Origin: Acidovorax sp. SRB_14
Lineage (GTDB): Bacteria; Pseudomonadota; Gammaproteobacteria; Burkholderiales; Burkholderiaceae_C
DNA: 49,058 bases
Direction: 5' to 3'
Assembly (NCBI RefSeq): GCF_012932145.1
Contig: NZ_MWOK01000021.1
Location: 1 to 49,058 of the forward strand
Position numbers and translations under genes: made by a program. The first letter of the stretch is position 1, and the number at the start of each line of letters is the position of its first letter. This document shows positions 38,141 through 46,693 of this stretch, one piece after another. The notes under the pieces are model-generated. The model saw only the letters and a program-made list of their open reading frames with translations, searched no databases and was not told where the DNA came from.

Positions 38141-38611
38141 ATGAAGGTGCTGGATCTGCGCTGCCAGAAAGACCATGCCTTTGAAGGCTGGTTTGGCGGC
38201 GAAGCCGATTTTCAAGACCAGTTGCAACGCGGCCTGCTGCAGTGCCCGCTGTGCGGCGATGCGCAGGTGCGCAAGGTGCTGAGTGCGCCGCGCATCCAGC
38301 GCGCGGCGCGCGACCCAGCGGGTGGGGCGGCGCAGGAGAGCGCAGCGCCGGTTGCGGCGGCTCCAGCGGCACCGGCCGCCGCCGCGTCGCTGCAGGCCGC
38401 TTGGTTGCAATGGGCGCGCAAGATCGCTGCACAGACAGAGAACGTGGGCCCGCGGTTCGCCGACGAGGCCCGGCGCATGCACTATGGCGAAGCGCCGGAG
38501 CGCGCCATCCGCGGCCAGGCCAGCCTGGCAGAGACGGTGGAACTGCTCGACGAAGGCATCGCCGTGCTGCCGCTTGCGCTGCCGGACGGCGCCACCGACA
38601 CCCTGCAATAA
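38141..38611 (+). CDS. DUF1178 family protein with zinc-ribbon-like N-terminus
   Basis: A 156-residue protein of unknown function. The N-terminal part has the DUF1178 pattern: LRCQKDHAFEGWF near residues 6-18, then LLQCPLCGD with C35 and C38. Together C8, C35 and C38, with H12, could hold a zinc ion. An Ala-rich linker (about 58-86) leads to a helical C-terminal domain. It follows the DUF2818 gene by 33 bases and ends the nuo transcript. Confidence 0.85.
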   Translation: MKVLDLRCQKDHAFEGWFGGEADFQDQLQRGLLQCPLCGDAQVRKVLSAPRIQRAARDPAGGAAQESAAPVAAAPAAPAAAASLQAAWLQWARKIAAQTENVGPRFADEARRMHYGEAPERAIRGQASLAETVELLDEGIAVLPLALPDGATDTLQ

Positions 38612-38662
38612 GGGCTTGCCGCCCATGGGCCGCCGCGGGGCCAGCCCGCAAGTGCCAAATTG

Positions 38663-38713
38663 ATAGCTGCTTGCGCTTGCCTGGTAAGGGTTTGGGCCAG
38701 ATTTGATGTGTTT
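38663..38713 (+). repeat. Interspersed hairpin repeat, copy C
   Basis: It begins ATAGCTGCTTGCGCTTG and matches copy A at 35 of 51 positions. The centre can pair as CTTGCC with GGTAAG, including one wobble. It sits in the gap between the convergent DUF1178 and ABC exporter genes. TGTTTTTT follows, which might aid termination of the plus-strand transcript. Confidence 0.7.
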
Positions 38714-38732
38714 TTTGCGGCGCGCGCTGCGC

Positions 38733-40553
38733 TCAGGCCGTGAACTGCAGCGCCGCCAGGCGCGCATACACCCCGTTGAGCGCGATCAGTTGCGCGTGTG
38801 GGCCCTGTTCCACGATGCGCCCCTGGTCCAGCACGACGATGCGGTCGGCGTTTTGCACGGTGGCCAGGCGGTGCGCGATGACCAGCGTGGTGCGCTGGCC
38901 CGTGTGGCGCTGCATGGCCGAGTCGAGAGCGGCCTGGACCATGCGCTCGCTCTCGGCGTCCAGCGCACTGGTGGCCTCGTCAAGCAGCAGCAGCGGCGGG
39001 TTCTTGAGCATGGCGCGCGCAATGGCGATGCGCTGGCGCTGGCCGCCCGACAGGCGCACGCCGCGCTCGCCCAGGAACGTGGCATAGCCCTCGGGCAGCG
39101 CCAGCAGGAAATCGTGCGCGAACGCCGCCTGCGCAGCGGCAAACACCTCGGCATCGCTGGCCCCGGGCCGCCCGTAGCGGATGTTTTCCAGTGCGCTGGC
39201 AGAAAAAATCACCGCGTCCTGCGGCACGGTGCCAATGTGGCTGCGCAAGGCCTCCAGCGACAGGTCACGAAGATCGACGCCGTTGAGGCAGATGCGCCCC
39301 GCGGCCGAGCCCACCACGCCTGGGTCCACGTCGTAGAAGCGCTGCAGCAGCTGGAACACCGTGGTCTTGCCTGCGCCGCTCGCGCCCACCAAGGCCACGG
39401 TTTCGCCCGGTGCCAGCTCCAGCGAGAAGTCCCGCAGCGCCGCCTGCGTGGGGCGGGAGGGGTAGTGAAAGCCCACCCGCTCGAAAGCAACCGCCAGCCC
39501 TTGGCCTGTGACTGGCAAAGGCTGTGGGCGCGCTGGCGAGGACACGGCGGACTCGCTGGCCAGCAATTCCATCAGGCGCTCGGTGGCGCCGGCCGCGCGC
39601 AGCAGGTCGCCGTAGACCTCGCCCAGCACCGCCACCGCACCGGCCAGCAGGGCCACGTAGACCACGGTCTGCCCCAGGTGGCCGGCGCTCAGCTGGCCGG
39701 CCAGCACCGCCTCGGTGCCGCGGTACAGGCCCCACAGCAGCAGCGCGGCGTTGGCAATGATGATGAACGCCACCAGCACAGCGCGCGCGCTGGTGCGGCG
39801 CACGGCCGCCTCGAACGCGTTCTGCGTCGCCTGCGCAAAGCGCGCCGCCTCGCGCGGCTCGGCGGTGTAGCTCTGCACCACGGGCACGGCGTTGAGCACC
39901 TCGGCCGCGATGGCGCTGGAATCGGCGACGCGGTCCTGGCTGGCGCGCGAGAGGCGGCGCACGCGCCGGCCTATCCACATGCCGGGCAGCACGACCAGCA
40001 ACAACATCATCAGCACGATGGCCATGATGCGGGGATTGGTCCACACCAGCATGGCCAGTGCGCCCACCCCCATCACCGCATTGCGCAGCCCCATCGACAG
40101 CGAGGAGCCCACGACGGTCTGCACCAGCGTGGTGTCGGTGGTCAGGCGCGAGAGCACTTCGCCGCTTTGCGTGGTTTCATAAAACTGCGGGCTCTGGCGC
40201 AGCACATGGGCATAGACGGCATTGCGCAGGTCGGCCGTCACGCGCTCGCCCAGCCAGCTGACCATATAGAAGCGCGCTGCCGAAAAAACCCCCAGGGCCA
40301 CGGCCACCGCGAACAGGGCGCCGAAGTGGCCGCGCAAGGCCAGCGCCTGCGCGCTGCGGTCGGCACGGGTGCCGCCCAGGCCGCCGTCGATCAGGGTGCG
40401 CAGGGCCAGCGGAAAAGCCAGCGTGGCCAGGGCGGCCAGCAGCAAAAACAGCAAGGCCAGCGCAATGCGCCCGCGGTAGGGGCGCAGAAAAGGCAGAAGC
40501 CCGCTGAGCGCACGCGGCGCGCCGGGTGCCGCAGAAGGGTGTGAAGAGGCCAT
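38733..40553 (-). CDS. ABC-type multidrug/lipid exporter, fused permease-ATPase
   Basis: A half-size ABC exporter of 606 residues. The type I exporter membrane domain has six helices (about 25-320). The nucleotide-binding domain has Walker A GASGAGKT (390-397), signature LSGGQRQ (501-507), Walker B LLLLDEATSALD (521-532) and H-loop VIAHRLATV. It resembles the MsbA/LmrA group; the substrate cannot be read. It works as a homodimer in the inner membrane. It is transcribed alone, divergently from the importer operon, over about 220 bases. Confidence 0.92.
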   Translation of the reverse strand: MASSHPSAAPGAPRALSGLLPFLRPYRGRIALALLFLLLAALATLAFPLALRTLIDGGLGGTRADRSAQALALRGHFGALFAVAVALGVFSAARFYMVSWLGERVTADLRNAVYAHVLRQSPQFYETTQSGEVLSRLTTDTTLVQTVVGSSLSMGLRNAVMGVGALAMLVWTNPRIMAIVLMMLLLVVLPGMWIGRRVRRLSRASQDRVADSSAIAAEVLNAVPVVQSYTAEPREAARFAQATQNAFEAAVRRTSARAVLVAFIIIANAALLLWGLYRGTEAVLAGQLSAGHLGQTVVYVALLAGAVAVLGEVYGDLLRAAGATERLMELLASESAVSSPARPQPLPVTGQGLAVAFERVGFHYPSRPTQAALRDFSLELAPGETVALVGASGAGKTTVFQLLQRFYDVDPGVVGSAAGRICLNGVDLRDLSLEALRSHIGTVPQDAVIFSASALENIRYGRPGASDAEVFAAAQAAFAHDFLLALPEGYATFLGERGVRLSGGQRQRIAIARAMLKNPPLLLLDEATSALDAESERMVQAALDSAMQRHTGQRTTLVIAHRLATVQNADRIVVLDQGRIVEQGPHAQLIALNGVYARLAALQFTA

Positions 40554-40773
40554 CGCGGCAGTTTAGGGGCGTGCCGCCGGAAGGGCATGGCTGCGCCTTT
40601 TCGTCGCCGCAGGCGCCCAGCGTTCCGGCCTCTGGAACGGTAGGCATTAATACATAGGCGTAAGCCCCAGTCGCCGGTAAATGGCCGGGCACTTAGGATG
40701 CGTGCTACAGAAATTCCGCGGGCGCGCCTTCTTGGCACGCCCGTGCCCATCCCTACGGAGCAGCCAAGGCGCA
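40554..40773. other. Divergent intergenic region, exporter / importer operon
   Basis: This 220-base stretch should hold promoters for both directions. I see no coding region, no convincing -35/-10 pair and no strong operator. A short inverted repeat, CCGG-N7-CCGG, lies near 40673-40687. Confidence 0.3.
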
Positions 40774-41544
40774 ATGAGCGACGTCATACTTGAAACCCAA
40801 AGCCTGACCAAAGAGTTCAAAGGCTTCACCGCGGTCAGCAACGTGACCCTGTCGGTGCGCCGCGGCTCCATCCACGCCCTGATCGGGCCCAATGGCGCCG
40901 GCAAGACCACGTGCTTCAACTTGCTGACCAAGTTTTTGGTGCCGACCTCGGGCCTGATCCGCTTCAACGGCCAGGACATCACGCGCGAGAAGCCCGCGGA
41001 GATCGCGCGCCGCGGCGTGATCCGCTCGTTCCAGATCTCGGCGGTGTTCCCGCACTTGACGCTGCTGGAGAACGTGCGCGTGGGCCTGCAGCGCAAGTTG
41101 GGCACCGCCTTCCATTTCTGGCAAAGCGAGCGCAGCCTGCGCCAGCTCGATGCCCGCGCCATGGAACTGCTCACCGAAGTGGGTCTGGAAGACCTAGCCG
41201 ACGAACTCACCGTGAATCTGCCCTATGGCCGCAAGCGCGCCCTGGAGATCGCCACCACGCTGGCCATGGAACCCGAGCTCATGCTGCTGGACGAGCCCAC
41301 GCAGGGCATGGGCCACGAAGACGTGGACCGTGTGACCCGGCTCATCAAGAAGGTGTCGGCCGGCCGCACCATCCTGATGGTGGAGCACAACATGAAGGTG
41401 GTCTCGACCATCGCCGACCGCATCACCGTGCTGCAGCGCGGCGCCGTGCTGGCCGAAGGGCCGTACGCCGAAGTATCGAGCAACCCCCAGGTCATGGAAG
41501 CGTACATGGGCACCACCGACGGCCAACTGCAGGGAGCCCACTGA
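40774..41544 (+). CDS. livG: ABC importer ATPase, LivG-type
   Basis: The first ATPase of a branched-chain-amino-acid-type (HAAT) importer, 256 residues. Walker A is GPNGAGKT (38-45), the signature is YGRKRALEIA, an atypical form in which the usual SGG is not present, and Walker B is LMLLDEPTQGM. It ends VMEAYMG, as LivG does. The ATG at 40774 is chosen; the frame stays open upstream without a ribosome-binding site. livF follows after one base. The transported compound is uncertain, because HAAT systems also carry urea, amides and aromatic acids. Confidence 0.9.
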   Translation: MSDVILETQSLTKEFKGFTAVSNVTLSVRRGSIHALIGPNGAGKTTCFNLLTKFLVPTSGLIRFNGQDITREKPAEIARRGVIRSFQISAVFPHLTLLENVRVGLQRKLGTAFHFWQSERSLRQLDARAMELLTEVGLEDLADELTVNLPYGRKRALEIATTLAMEPELMLLDEPTQGMGHEDVDRVTRLIKKVSAGRTILMVEHNMKVVSTIADRITVLQRGAVLAEGPYAEVSSNPQVMEAYMGTTDGQLQGAH

Positions 41545-41545
41545 C

Positions 41546-42271
41546 ATGGCGACCGCATCTTCCCAAACCCCCGCGCTGGAGCTTCAGAACCTGGAAGCAT
41601 GGTACGGCGAATCGCATGTGCTGCATGGCGTGGACATGGTGGTGCAGCCCGGCGAAGTGGTGACGCTGCTGGGCCGCAACGGCGCCGGGCGCACCTCGAC
41701 GCTGCGCGCCATCATGGGCCTGACCGGTGCGCGCCGCGGCTCGGTCAAGATCAACGGCGTGGAAACGATCGCCATGCCCACGCACCGCATTGCGCACCTG
41801 GGCCTGGGCTACTGTCCCGAAGAGCGCGGCATTTTTTCCAGCCTTTCCTGCGAAGAGAACCTGCTGCTGCCGCCCGTGCTCAAGACCGGCTCGGCCGGCA
41901 TGTCGGTGGACGAAATCTACGCCATGTTCCCCAACCTGGCCGAGCGCCGCCACAGCCAGGGTACGCGCCTGTCGGGCGGCGAGCAGCAGATGCTGGCCGT
42001 GGCACGCATCCTGCGCACTGGCGCCAAGCTGCTGCTGCTCGATGAAATCTCCGAAGGCCTCGCGCCGGTCATCGTGCAGGCGCTGGCGCGCATGATCACC
42101 ATGCTGCGCGAGCGCGGCTACACCGTGGTCATGGTCGAGCAGAACTTCCGCTTTGCCGCACCGCTGGCCGACCGCTTCTATGTGATGGAGCACGGCCGCA
42201 TCGTCGAGCGCTTCGGCGCCAGCGAGCTCGAAGAAAAAATGCCGGTGCTCAACAACCTGCTCGGCGTTTGA
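41546..42271 (+). CDS. livF: ABC importer ATPase, LivF-type, Arg in Walker A
   Basis: The second ATPase of the importer, 241 residues. Q-loop and Walker B (LLLLDEISEGLAP) are present, with signature LSGGEQQ. The Walker A is GRNGAGRTS (43-51): the universally expected Lys is Arg at position 49 (codon 41690-41692). In most P-loop ATPases this change strongly lowers ATP hydrolysis. Since it pairs with a LivG that has a normal P-loop, the dimer may be asymmetric. The rest of the protein is intact, so this is not a decayed gene. Confidence 0.9.
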   Translation: MATASSQTPALELQNLEAWYGESHVLHGVDMVVQPGEVVTLLGRNGAGRTSTLRAIMGLTGARRGSVKINGVETIAMPTHRIAHLGLGYCPEERGIFSSLSCEENLLLPPVLKTGSAGMSVDEIYAMFPNLAERRHSQGTRLSGGEQQMLAVARILRTGAKLLLLDEISEGLAPVIVQALARMITMLRERGYTVVMVEQNFRFAAPLADRFYVMEHGRIVERFGASELEEKMPVLNNLLGV

Positions 42272-42332
42272 CCGGTCGCACCGCTGCGCCCCCCTGTTTT
42301 TGCAACCCCTCTCACCACCACAGGAGACATCC

Positions 42333-43529
42333 ATGAAAAACAAACTTACGGTTCTGGCGATGATGCTGGGCGCCGCCGGCCTGATCGCTCCCGCCGCGCA
42401 TGCGCAAGAGAAGGTCAAGATCGGCTTCATCACCGACATGTCCAGCCTGTATGCCGACGTGGAAGGCAAGAACGGCGCCTTGGCGATCCAGATGGCCATT
42501 GACGACTTCGGCGGCAAGGTGCTGGGCATGCCCATCGAACTGCTCACGGCAGACCACCAGAATAAGGCCGACATCGCCGCCTCCAAGGCGCGCGAATGGA
42601 TCGACACGCAAGGCCTGACGATGCTGTTTGGCGGCACCAATTCGGGCACCGCTCTGGCCTCGGCCAAGGTCGCGGCCGAGAAGAAGCGCGTCTACGTCAA
42701 CAACGGCGCAGGTTCGTCGGCGCTGACCAACGAACAGTGCACGCCCTACACCGTGCACTACGCCTACGACACCGTGGCGCTGGCGCGCGGTACGGGCTCG
42801 GCCATCGTCGACGCTGGGGGCAAGAGCTGGTTCTTCCTGACCGCCGACTACGCCTTCGGCCAAGCGCTCGAAGCCGACACCGCCGCCGCCGTCAAGGCCA
42901 AGGGTGGCACGGTGGTGGGCTCGGTGCGCCATCCGCTCAACGCCTCGGACTTCTCTTCGTTCTTGCTGCAGGCGCAAAACTCCAAGGCCCAGATCCTCGG
43001 CCTGGCCAACGCGGGTGGCGACACCATCAACGCGATCAAGGCCGCCAAGGAGTTCGGCATCGACAAGACCATGAAGATGGCAGGCCTGCTGCTGTTCATC
43101 ACCGACATCCACAGCCTGGGCCTCAAGAACACCGCCGGCCTGCAGCTCACCACGAGCTGGTACTGGGACCTGAACGACGATACGCGCAAGTTCGCCAAGC
43201 GCTTCTTCGACAAGACCAAGCGCATGCCCACCTCCATCCAGGCTGCCGACTACTCGGCCACCATGAACTACCTCAAGGCCGTCGAAGCGGCCAAGAGCGT
43301 GGACGCCGACAAGGTCATGACAGCATGGCGCGGCATGAAGATGAACGACTTCTATGCGACCGGCACGCTGCGTCCGGATGGCCGCTATGTGCACGACATG
43401 TACCTGATGGAAGTCAAGAAGCCGTCGGAGTCCACCAAGCCCTGGGACTACTACAAGGTCGTCAAGAAGATTCCTGGCGAGCAAATCTTCACGACCAAGG
43501 CCGAGAGCAAGTGCGCTCTCTGGAAATAA
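42333..43529 (+). CDS. livJ: Importer periplasmic substrate-binding protein (Leu/Ile/Val type)
   Basis: A 398-residue type I periplasmic binding protein of the LivJ superfamily. The signal peptide covers 1-24, cut after AAHA. The mature start EKVKIGFITDMSSLYADVEG and the LFGGTNSG segment fit the ligand pocket of the family. It resembles the divergent subgroup found next to such ATPases in Comamonadaceae, whose ligand I do not know; true leucine specificity is not shown. A GGAG box precedes the ATG at 42333. It lies between the ATPases and the permeases. Confidence 0.88.
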   Translation: MKNKLTVLAMMLGAAGLIAPAAHAQEKVKIGFITDMSSLYADVEGKNGALAIQMAIDDFGGKVLGMPIELLTADHQNKADIAASKAREWIDTQGLTMLFGGTNSGTALASAKVAAEKKRVYVNNGAGSSALTNEQCTPYTVHYAYDTVALARGTGSAIVDAGGKSWFFLTADYAFGQALEADTAAAVKAKGGTVVGSVRHPLNASDFSSFLLQAQNSKAQILGLANAGGDTINAIKAAKEFGIDKTMKMAGLLLFITDIHSLGLKNTAGLQLTTSWYWDLNDDTRKFAKRFFDKTKRMPTSIQAADYSATMNYLKAVEAAKSVDADKVMTAWRGMKMNDFYATGTLRPDGRYVHDMYLMEVKKPSESTKPWDYYKVVKKIPGEQIFTTKAESKCALWK

Positions 43530-43566
43530 ACCCCTGACCTGACCCCTTCACCCTCTGCCGCCTCCC

Positions 43567-44451
43567 ATGGAAATTCTTGGTGTCTCCCTGCCGGCCATGC
43601 TCAGCCAGCTCCTTCTGGGGCTGGTCAATGGCTCGTTTTACGCAATCCTCAGCCTCGGGCTGGCCGTAATCTTCGGCCTGCTCAACGTCATCAACTTTGC
43701 GCACGGTGCGCTGTTCATGATGGGGGCCGTGGTGACCTGGATGGCCATGAATTACCTGGGCATCAACTACTGGCTGATGCTGGTGTTGGCGCCACTGGTG
43801 GTGGGGGTGTTCGGGATCTTGATCGAGCGCCTTCTGCTGCGCTGGATCTACAAGCTCGACCACCTGTACGGGCTGCTGCTCACGCTGGGCCTGACGCTGT
43901 TGATCGAGGGCGTCTTTCGCTCGGTCTACGGCGTCTCGGGCCTGGGCTACGACACGCCCGAGCTGCTCGAAGGCGCGACCAACCTGGGCTTCATGATGCT
44001 GCCCAACTACCGCGCCTGGGTCGTGGTGGCCTCGGTGGTGGTCTGCCTGGGCACCTGGTATGTGATTGAAAAGACCAAGCTGGGCGCCTACCTGCGCGCC
44101 GGCACCGAAAACCCGCGCCTGGTCGAGGCCTTCGGCATCAACGTGCCGGTCATGATCACGCTGACCTATGCCTTTGGTGCCGCGCTGGCCGCCTTTGCCG
44201 GCGTGCTGGCCGCACCGGTCTACCAAGTCTCGCCGCTGATGGGGCAAAACCTCATCATCGTGGTGTTCGCCGTCGTGGTGATCGGTGGCATGGGCTCCAT
44301 CATGGGCTCCATCCTGACCGGGCTGGGGCTGGGCATCATCGAGGGGTTCACCAAGGTGTTCTATCCCGAAGCGTCGTCGACCGTGGTGTTCGTCATCATG
44401 GTCATCGTTCTCCTGATCCGCCCCGCCGGCCTGTTCGGCAAAGAAAAATAA
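43567..44451 (+). CDS. livH: ABC importer permease, LivH-type
   Basis: An inner-membrane permease of 294 residues with about eight hydrophobic helices. Typical LivH features include QLLLGLVNGSFYAILSLGLAV near the N-terminus, VINFAHGALFMMGA, and the conserved IVVFAVVVIGGMGSIMGS near residues 235-252, which contacts the ATPase. It ends RPAGLFGKEK, as LivH does. Confidence 0.93.
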   Translation: MEILGVSLPAMLSQLLLGLVNGSFYAILSLGLAVIFGLLNVINFAHGALFMMGAVVTWMAMNYLGINYWLMLVLAPLVVGVFGILIERLLLRWIYKLDHLYGLLLTLGLTLLIEGVFRSVYGVSGLGYDTPELLEGATNLGFMMLPNYRAWVVVASVVVCLGTWYVIEKTKLGAYLRAGTENPRLVEAFGINVPVMITLTYAFGAALAAFAGVLAAPVYQVSPLMGQNLIIVVFAVVVIGGMGSIMGSILTGLGLGIIEGFTKVFYPEASSTVVFVIMVIVLLIRPAGLFGKEK

Positions 44452-44463
44452 GGGGCTGCCCAC

Positions 44464-45459
44464 ATGAATTTCAAGAAACTTTCCGCCATCGGCTACGGCC
44501 TGTTATTCGTCGGCCTGCTCGTGGCGCCGTGGCTGGGCGCCTACCCGGTGTTCGTGATGAAGCTGATGTGCTTCGCGCTGTTCGCCGCGGCCTTTAACCT
44601 GCTGCTGGGCTACACCGGCCTGCTGTCCTTCGGCCACGCCGCCTTTTTGGGGGGCTCGGCCTATGTGGCGGGCCAGTCCATGAAGGTGTGGGGCTTCACC
44701 CCCGAAGTCGGACTGCTGCTGGGCACGGCCAGCGGTGCGCTGCTGGGCCTGATCGTCGGCTTCTTCGCCATCCGCCGCGAAGGCATCTACTCCACGATGA
44801 TCACGCTGGCGCTCGCGCAGATGCTGTTCTTCGTCTGCTTGCAGATGCCCTTCACCGGCGGCGAGGACGGCCTGCAAGGCGTGCCGCGCGGCAAGCTGTT
44901 TGGCCTGATCGACCTGAAGGACGACCTAGCGATGTACTACGTGGTGCTGGTTGTCGTGGTCGCAGCGTTCTTGCTGATCGTGCGCACCGTGCATTCGCCC
45001 TACGGCCAAGTGCTCAAGGCGATCAAGGAAAACGAGCCGCGCGCCATTTCGCTGGGCTACGACACCAACCGCTTCAAGCTGCTGGCGTTCGTGCTGTCGG
45101 CTGCGCTGTCGGGACTGGCCGGTTCGCTCAAGACCCTGGTGTTGGGCTTTGCCACGCTCAGCGACGTCCACTGGACGGCCTCGGGCCACGTGGTGCTGAT
45201 GACGCTGGTGGGGGGCCTGGGCACCCTGTCGGGGCCGCTCGTCGGCTCGGCCGTGGTCGTGCTGCTCGAGAACAAGATCGGCGAGCTCGGCGAACTGCTG
45301 GCCAACGTCTCGGGCATTGCGTGGTTCCACACGCTGGGCGAATCGGTCACCATCGTCACCGGGCTGATCTTCGTGATCTGCGTGCTGGCCTTCCGTCGCG
45401 GCATCATGGGCGAGCTGATCGCCTGGCTGACGCGTGTGCGCGGGGGCAAGAAGGCCTGA
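44464..45459 (+). CDS. livM: ABC importer permease, LivM-type
   Basis: The partner permease, 331 residues with about ten helices. Family segments are NLLLGYTGLLSFGHAAFLGG near 43-62, a conserved AIKENEPRAISLGYDTNRFK loop near 188-207, and VHWTASGHVVLMTLVGGLGT near 236-255. It is the last gene of the importer operon and is followed by a bidirectional terminator. Confidence 0.93.
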   Translation: MNFKKLSAIGYGLLFVGLLVAPWLGAYPVFVMKLMCFALFAAAFNLLLGYTGLLSFGHAAFLGGSAYVAGQSMKVWGFTPEVGLLLGTASGALLGLIVGFFAIRREGIYSTMITLALAQMLFFVCLQMPFTGGEDGLQGVPRGKLFGLIDLKDDLAMYYVVLVVVVAAFLLIVRTVHSPYGQVLKAIKENEPRAISLGYDTNRFKLLAFVLSAALSGLAGSLKTLVLGFATLSDVHWTASGHVVLMTLVGGLGTLSGPLVGSAVVVLLENKIGELGELLANVSGIAWFHTLGESVTIVTGLIFVICVLAFRRGIMGELIAWLTRVRGGKKA

Positions 45460-45493
45460 GGCTTCTGGTGCGTCCCGCGGCGCTCCCCCAATC

Positions 45494-45533
45494 AAAGGCC
45501 CCGATCGGCCCCCCGGCCATCGGGGCCTTTTGT
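45494..45533. terminator. Bidirectional terminator, livM / AttH-like gene
   Basis: Twelve-base arms AAAGGCCCCGAT (45494-45505) and ATCGGGGCCTTT (45519-45530) face T-rich flanks on the plus strand and an A-run on the left that reads as T on the minus strand. It sits between converging genes. Confidence 0.85.
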
Positions 45534-45535
45534 TT

Positions 45536-46663
45536 CTACAAGCGCAGCGCCTGCGCGTAACCCGTCATTTCCAGGTAGCCGCCGCCCACCACCTCGCCCA
45601 TGGCGGCGTGCAGCGCGCACAGGCCTTCCCAGTAGATGGCGCCGGTGGAGCCGCGGCTGTCGAGCTCCTGGTTGTCGAGCAGCGCGCGCACCTCGAAGCG
45701 CCCCGCGGGCGTGTCCACGCGCCACTGCACCGGGTAGCGCGCCGGGCCCAGCGGGCTGGCCCACCAGCGCAGCGGCGTGAACACGACCTCGGTCGCGGCA
45801 AACGCGCGCGGCGCGGCGCCGGGCGCGCGCCACGAGCCGCCCGCCCACAGCGCCGAGCCATCGGCGCGGCGCAGCCGAAAGGCGGTGAGCGCGCTGCCGT
45901 CGTGCAGGTTCATGCCGATCCAGTCCCAGCCCACCGCCTGCGGGTGCATCAGCGCCTCGCTTGCCTCATGGTCCAGCCAGGCGCGGTTGTCGCCGGGTTG
46001 CGCTGCCGGCTCGACGGCCATCTGGCGCCCCGCCAGCGCCACGCTGCCGCCCACCTGCAGCTGCGGCTGGCTGTAGTAGTAGCTGGCCTGCGCCGCGCCG
46101 GGCCCCTTGCGCGAGAGCCCCTGCTGGCCCTGTAGCAGCACGGGCTGTGTGGTGTCGAAGTCGAGTCGCAGCACGAAGTCGCCTGCGGTGACGCGCGCGC
46201 TGTAGCGGCTGCCCGGGCCCTGGCCGGTGCGCCGCAGCGACCAGTCCTGCAGCCGGATGTCGGTGTCGGCCTCGCTCGCCTGCGCCACGCCAAAGCCGGC
46301 GCGCGCGATGCGCTGGTCGTGGTGGAGCCGGCCGGCCTGCAGGTCGGTCAGCGCGGCGTGCGCGAACAGGAGCTGGCGCGCGGCAAACGCCGATTGCATC
46401 CCTTGCGCGGCATCGACGCGCGAGCGAAAGAAGGTGACCTGAAAGCCCCAGCGCTGCCCGCCCGCGCGCGCCTGGCCGGTGATGTACCACCACTCTGTGC
46501 GCAGATCGGGGTGGCTGCCAAAGTCGCGCGGGAACTGCAGCTGGCGCGGCGGCAGCGCCCAAGCGGGCAGGGCGGACCCGGCCAGCACTGTGCCCGCAGC
46601 CCACGCCAGCCATTGCCGGCGCGAGGCGTCGGGCGGCGGGGCGTTGGCAGGGAGGAAGCGCAT
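45536..46663 (-). CDS. AttH/carotenoid-hydratase-like lipocalin protein, Tat signal
   Basis: A 375-residue exported protein of the AttH / CrtC-like lipocalin family (two lipocalin halves). The conserved segment HPDLRTEWWYITG lies near 51-63, and the C-terminal LDNQELDSRGSTGAIYWEG near 329-347. The N-terminus has a twin-arginine-type signal (SRRQWLAWAAG at 14-24) ending ...LPAWA, so export of the folded protein is likely. In Agrobacterium-type att clusters, attH sits beside an ABC transporter of FtsX type; here that permease is two genes upstream. The enzymatic activity is unknown, and a carotenoid role is not implied. Confidence 0.8.
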   Translation of the reverse strand: MRFLPANAPPPDASRRQWLAWAAGTVLAGSALPAWALPPRQLQFPRDFGSHPDLRTEWWYITGQARAGGQRWGFQVTFFRSRVDAAQGMQSAFAARQLLFAHAALTDLQAGRLHHDQRIARAGFGVAQASEADTDIRLQDWSLRRTGQGPGSRYSARVTAGDFVLRLDFDTTQPVLLQGQQGLSRKGPGAAQASYYYSQPQLQVGGSVALAGRQMAVEPAAQPGDNRAWLDHEASEALMHPQAVGWDWIGMNLHDGSALTAFRLRRADGSALWAGGSWRAPGAAPRAFAATEVVFTPLRWWASPLGPARYPVQWRVDTPAGRFEVRALLDNQELDSRGSTGAIYWEGLCALHAAMGEVVGGGYLEMTGYAQALRL

Positions 46664-46693
46664 GGCGGCTGTCGAACGGGGGTGGGCAGGCCC

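Noticed and set aside
40618-40773. A longer N-terminus for the LivG-type ATPase, using the frame open from 40681.
   Set aside because: The extra residues do not resemble the family, and the usual protein start aligns with the ATG at 40774.
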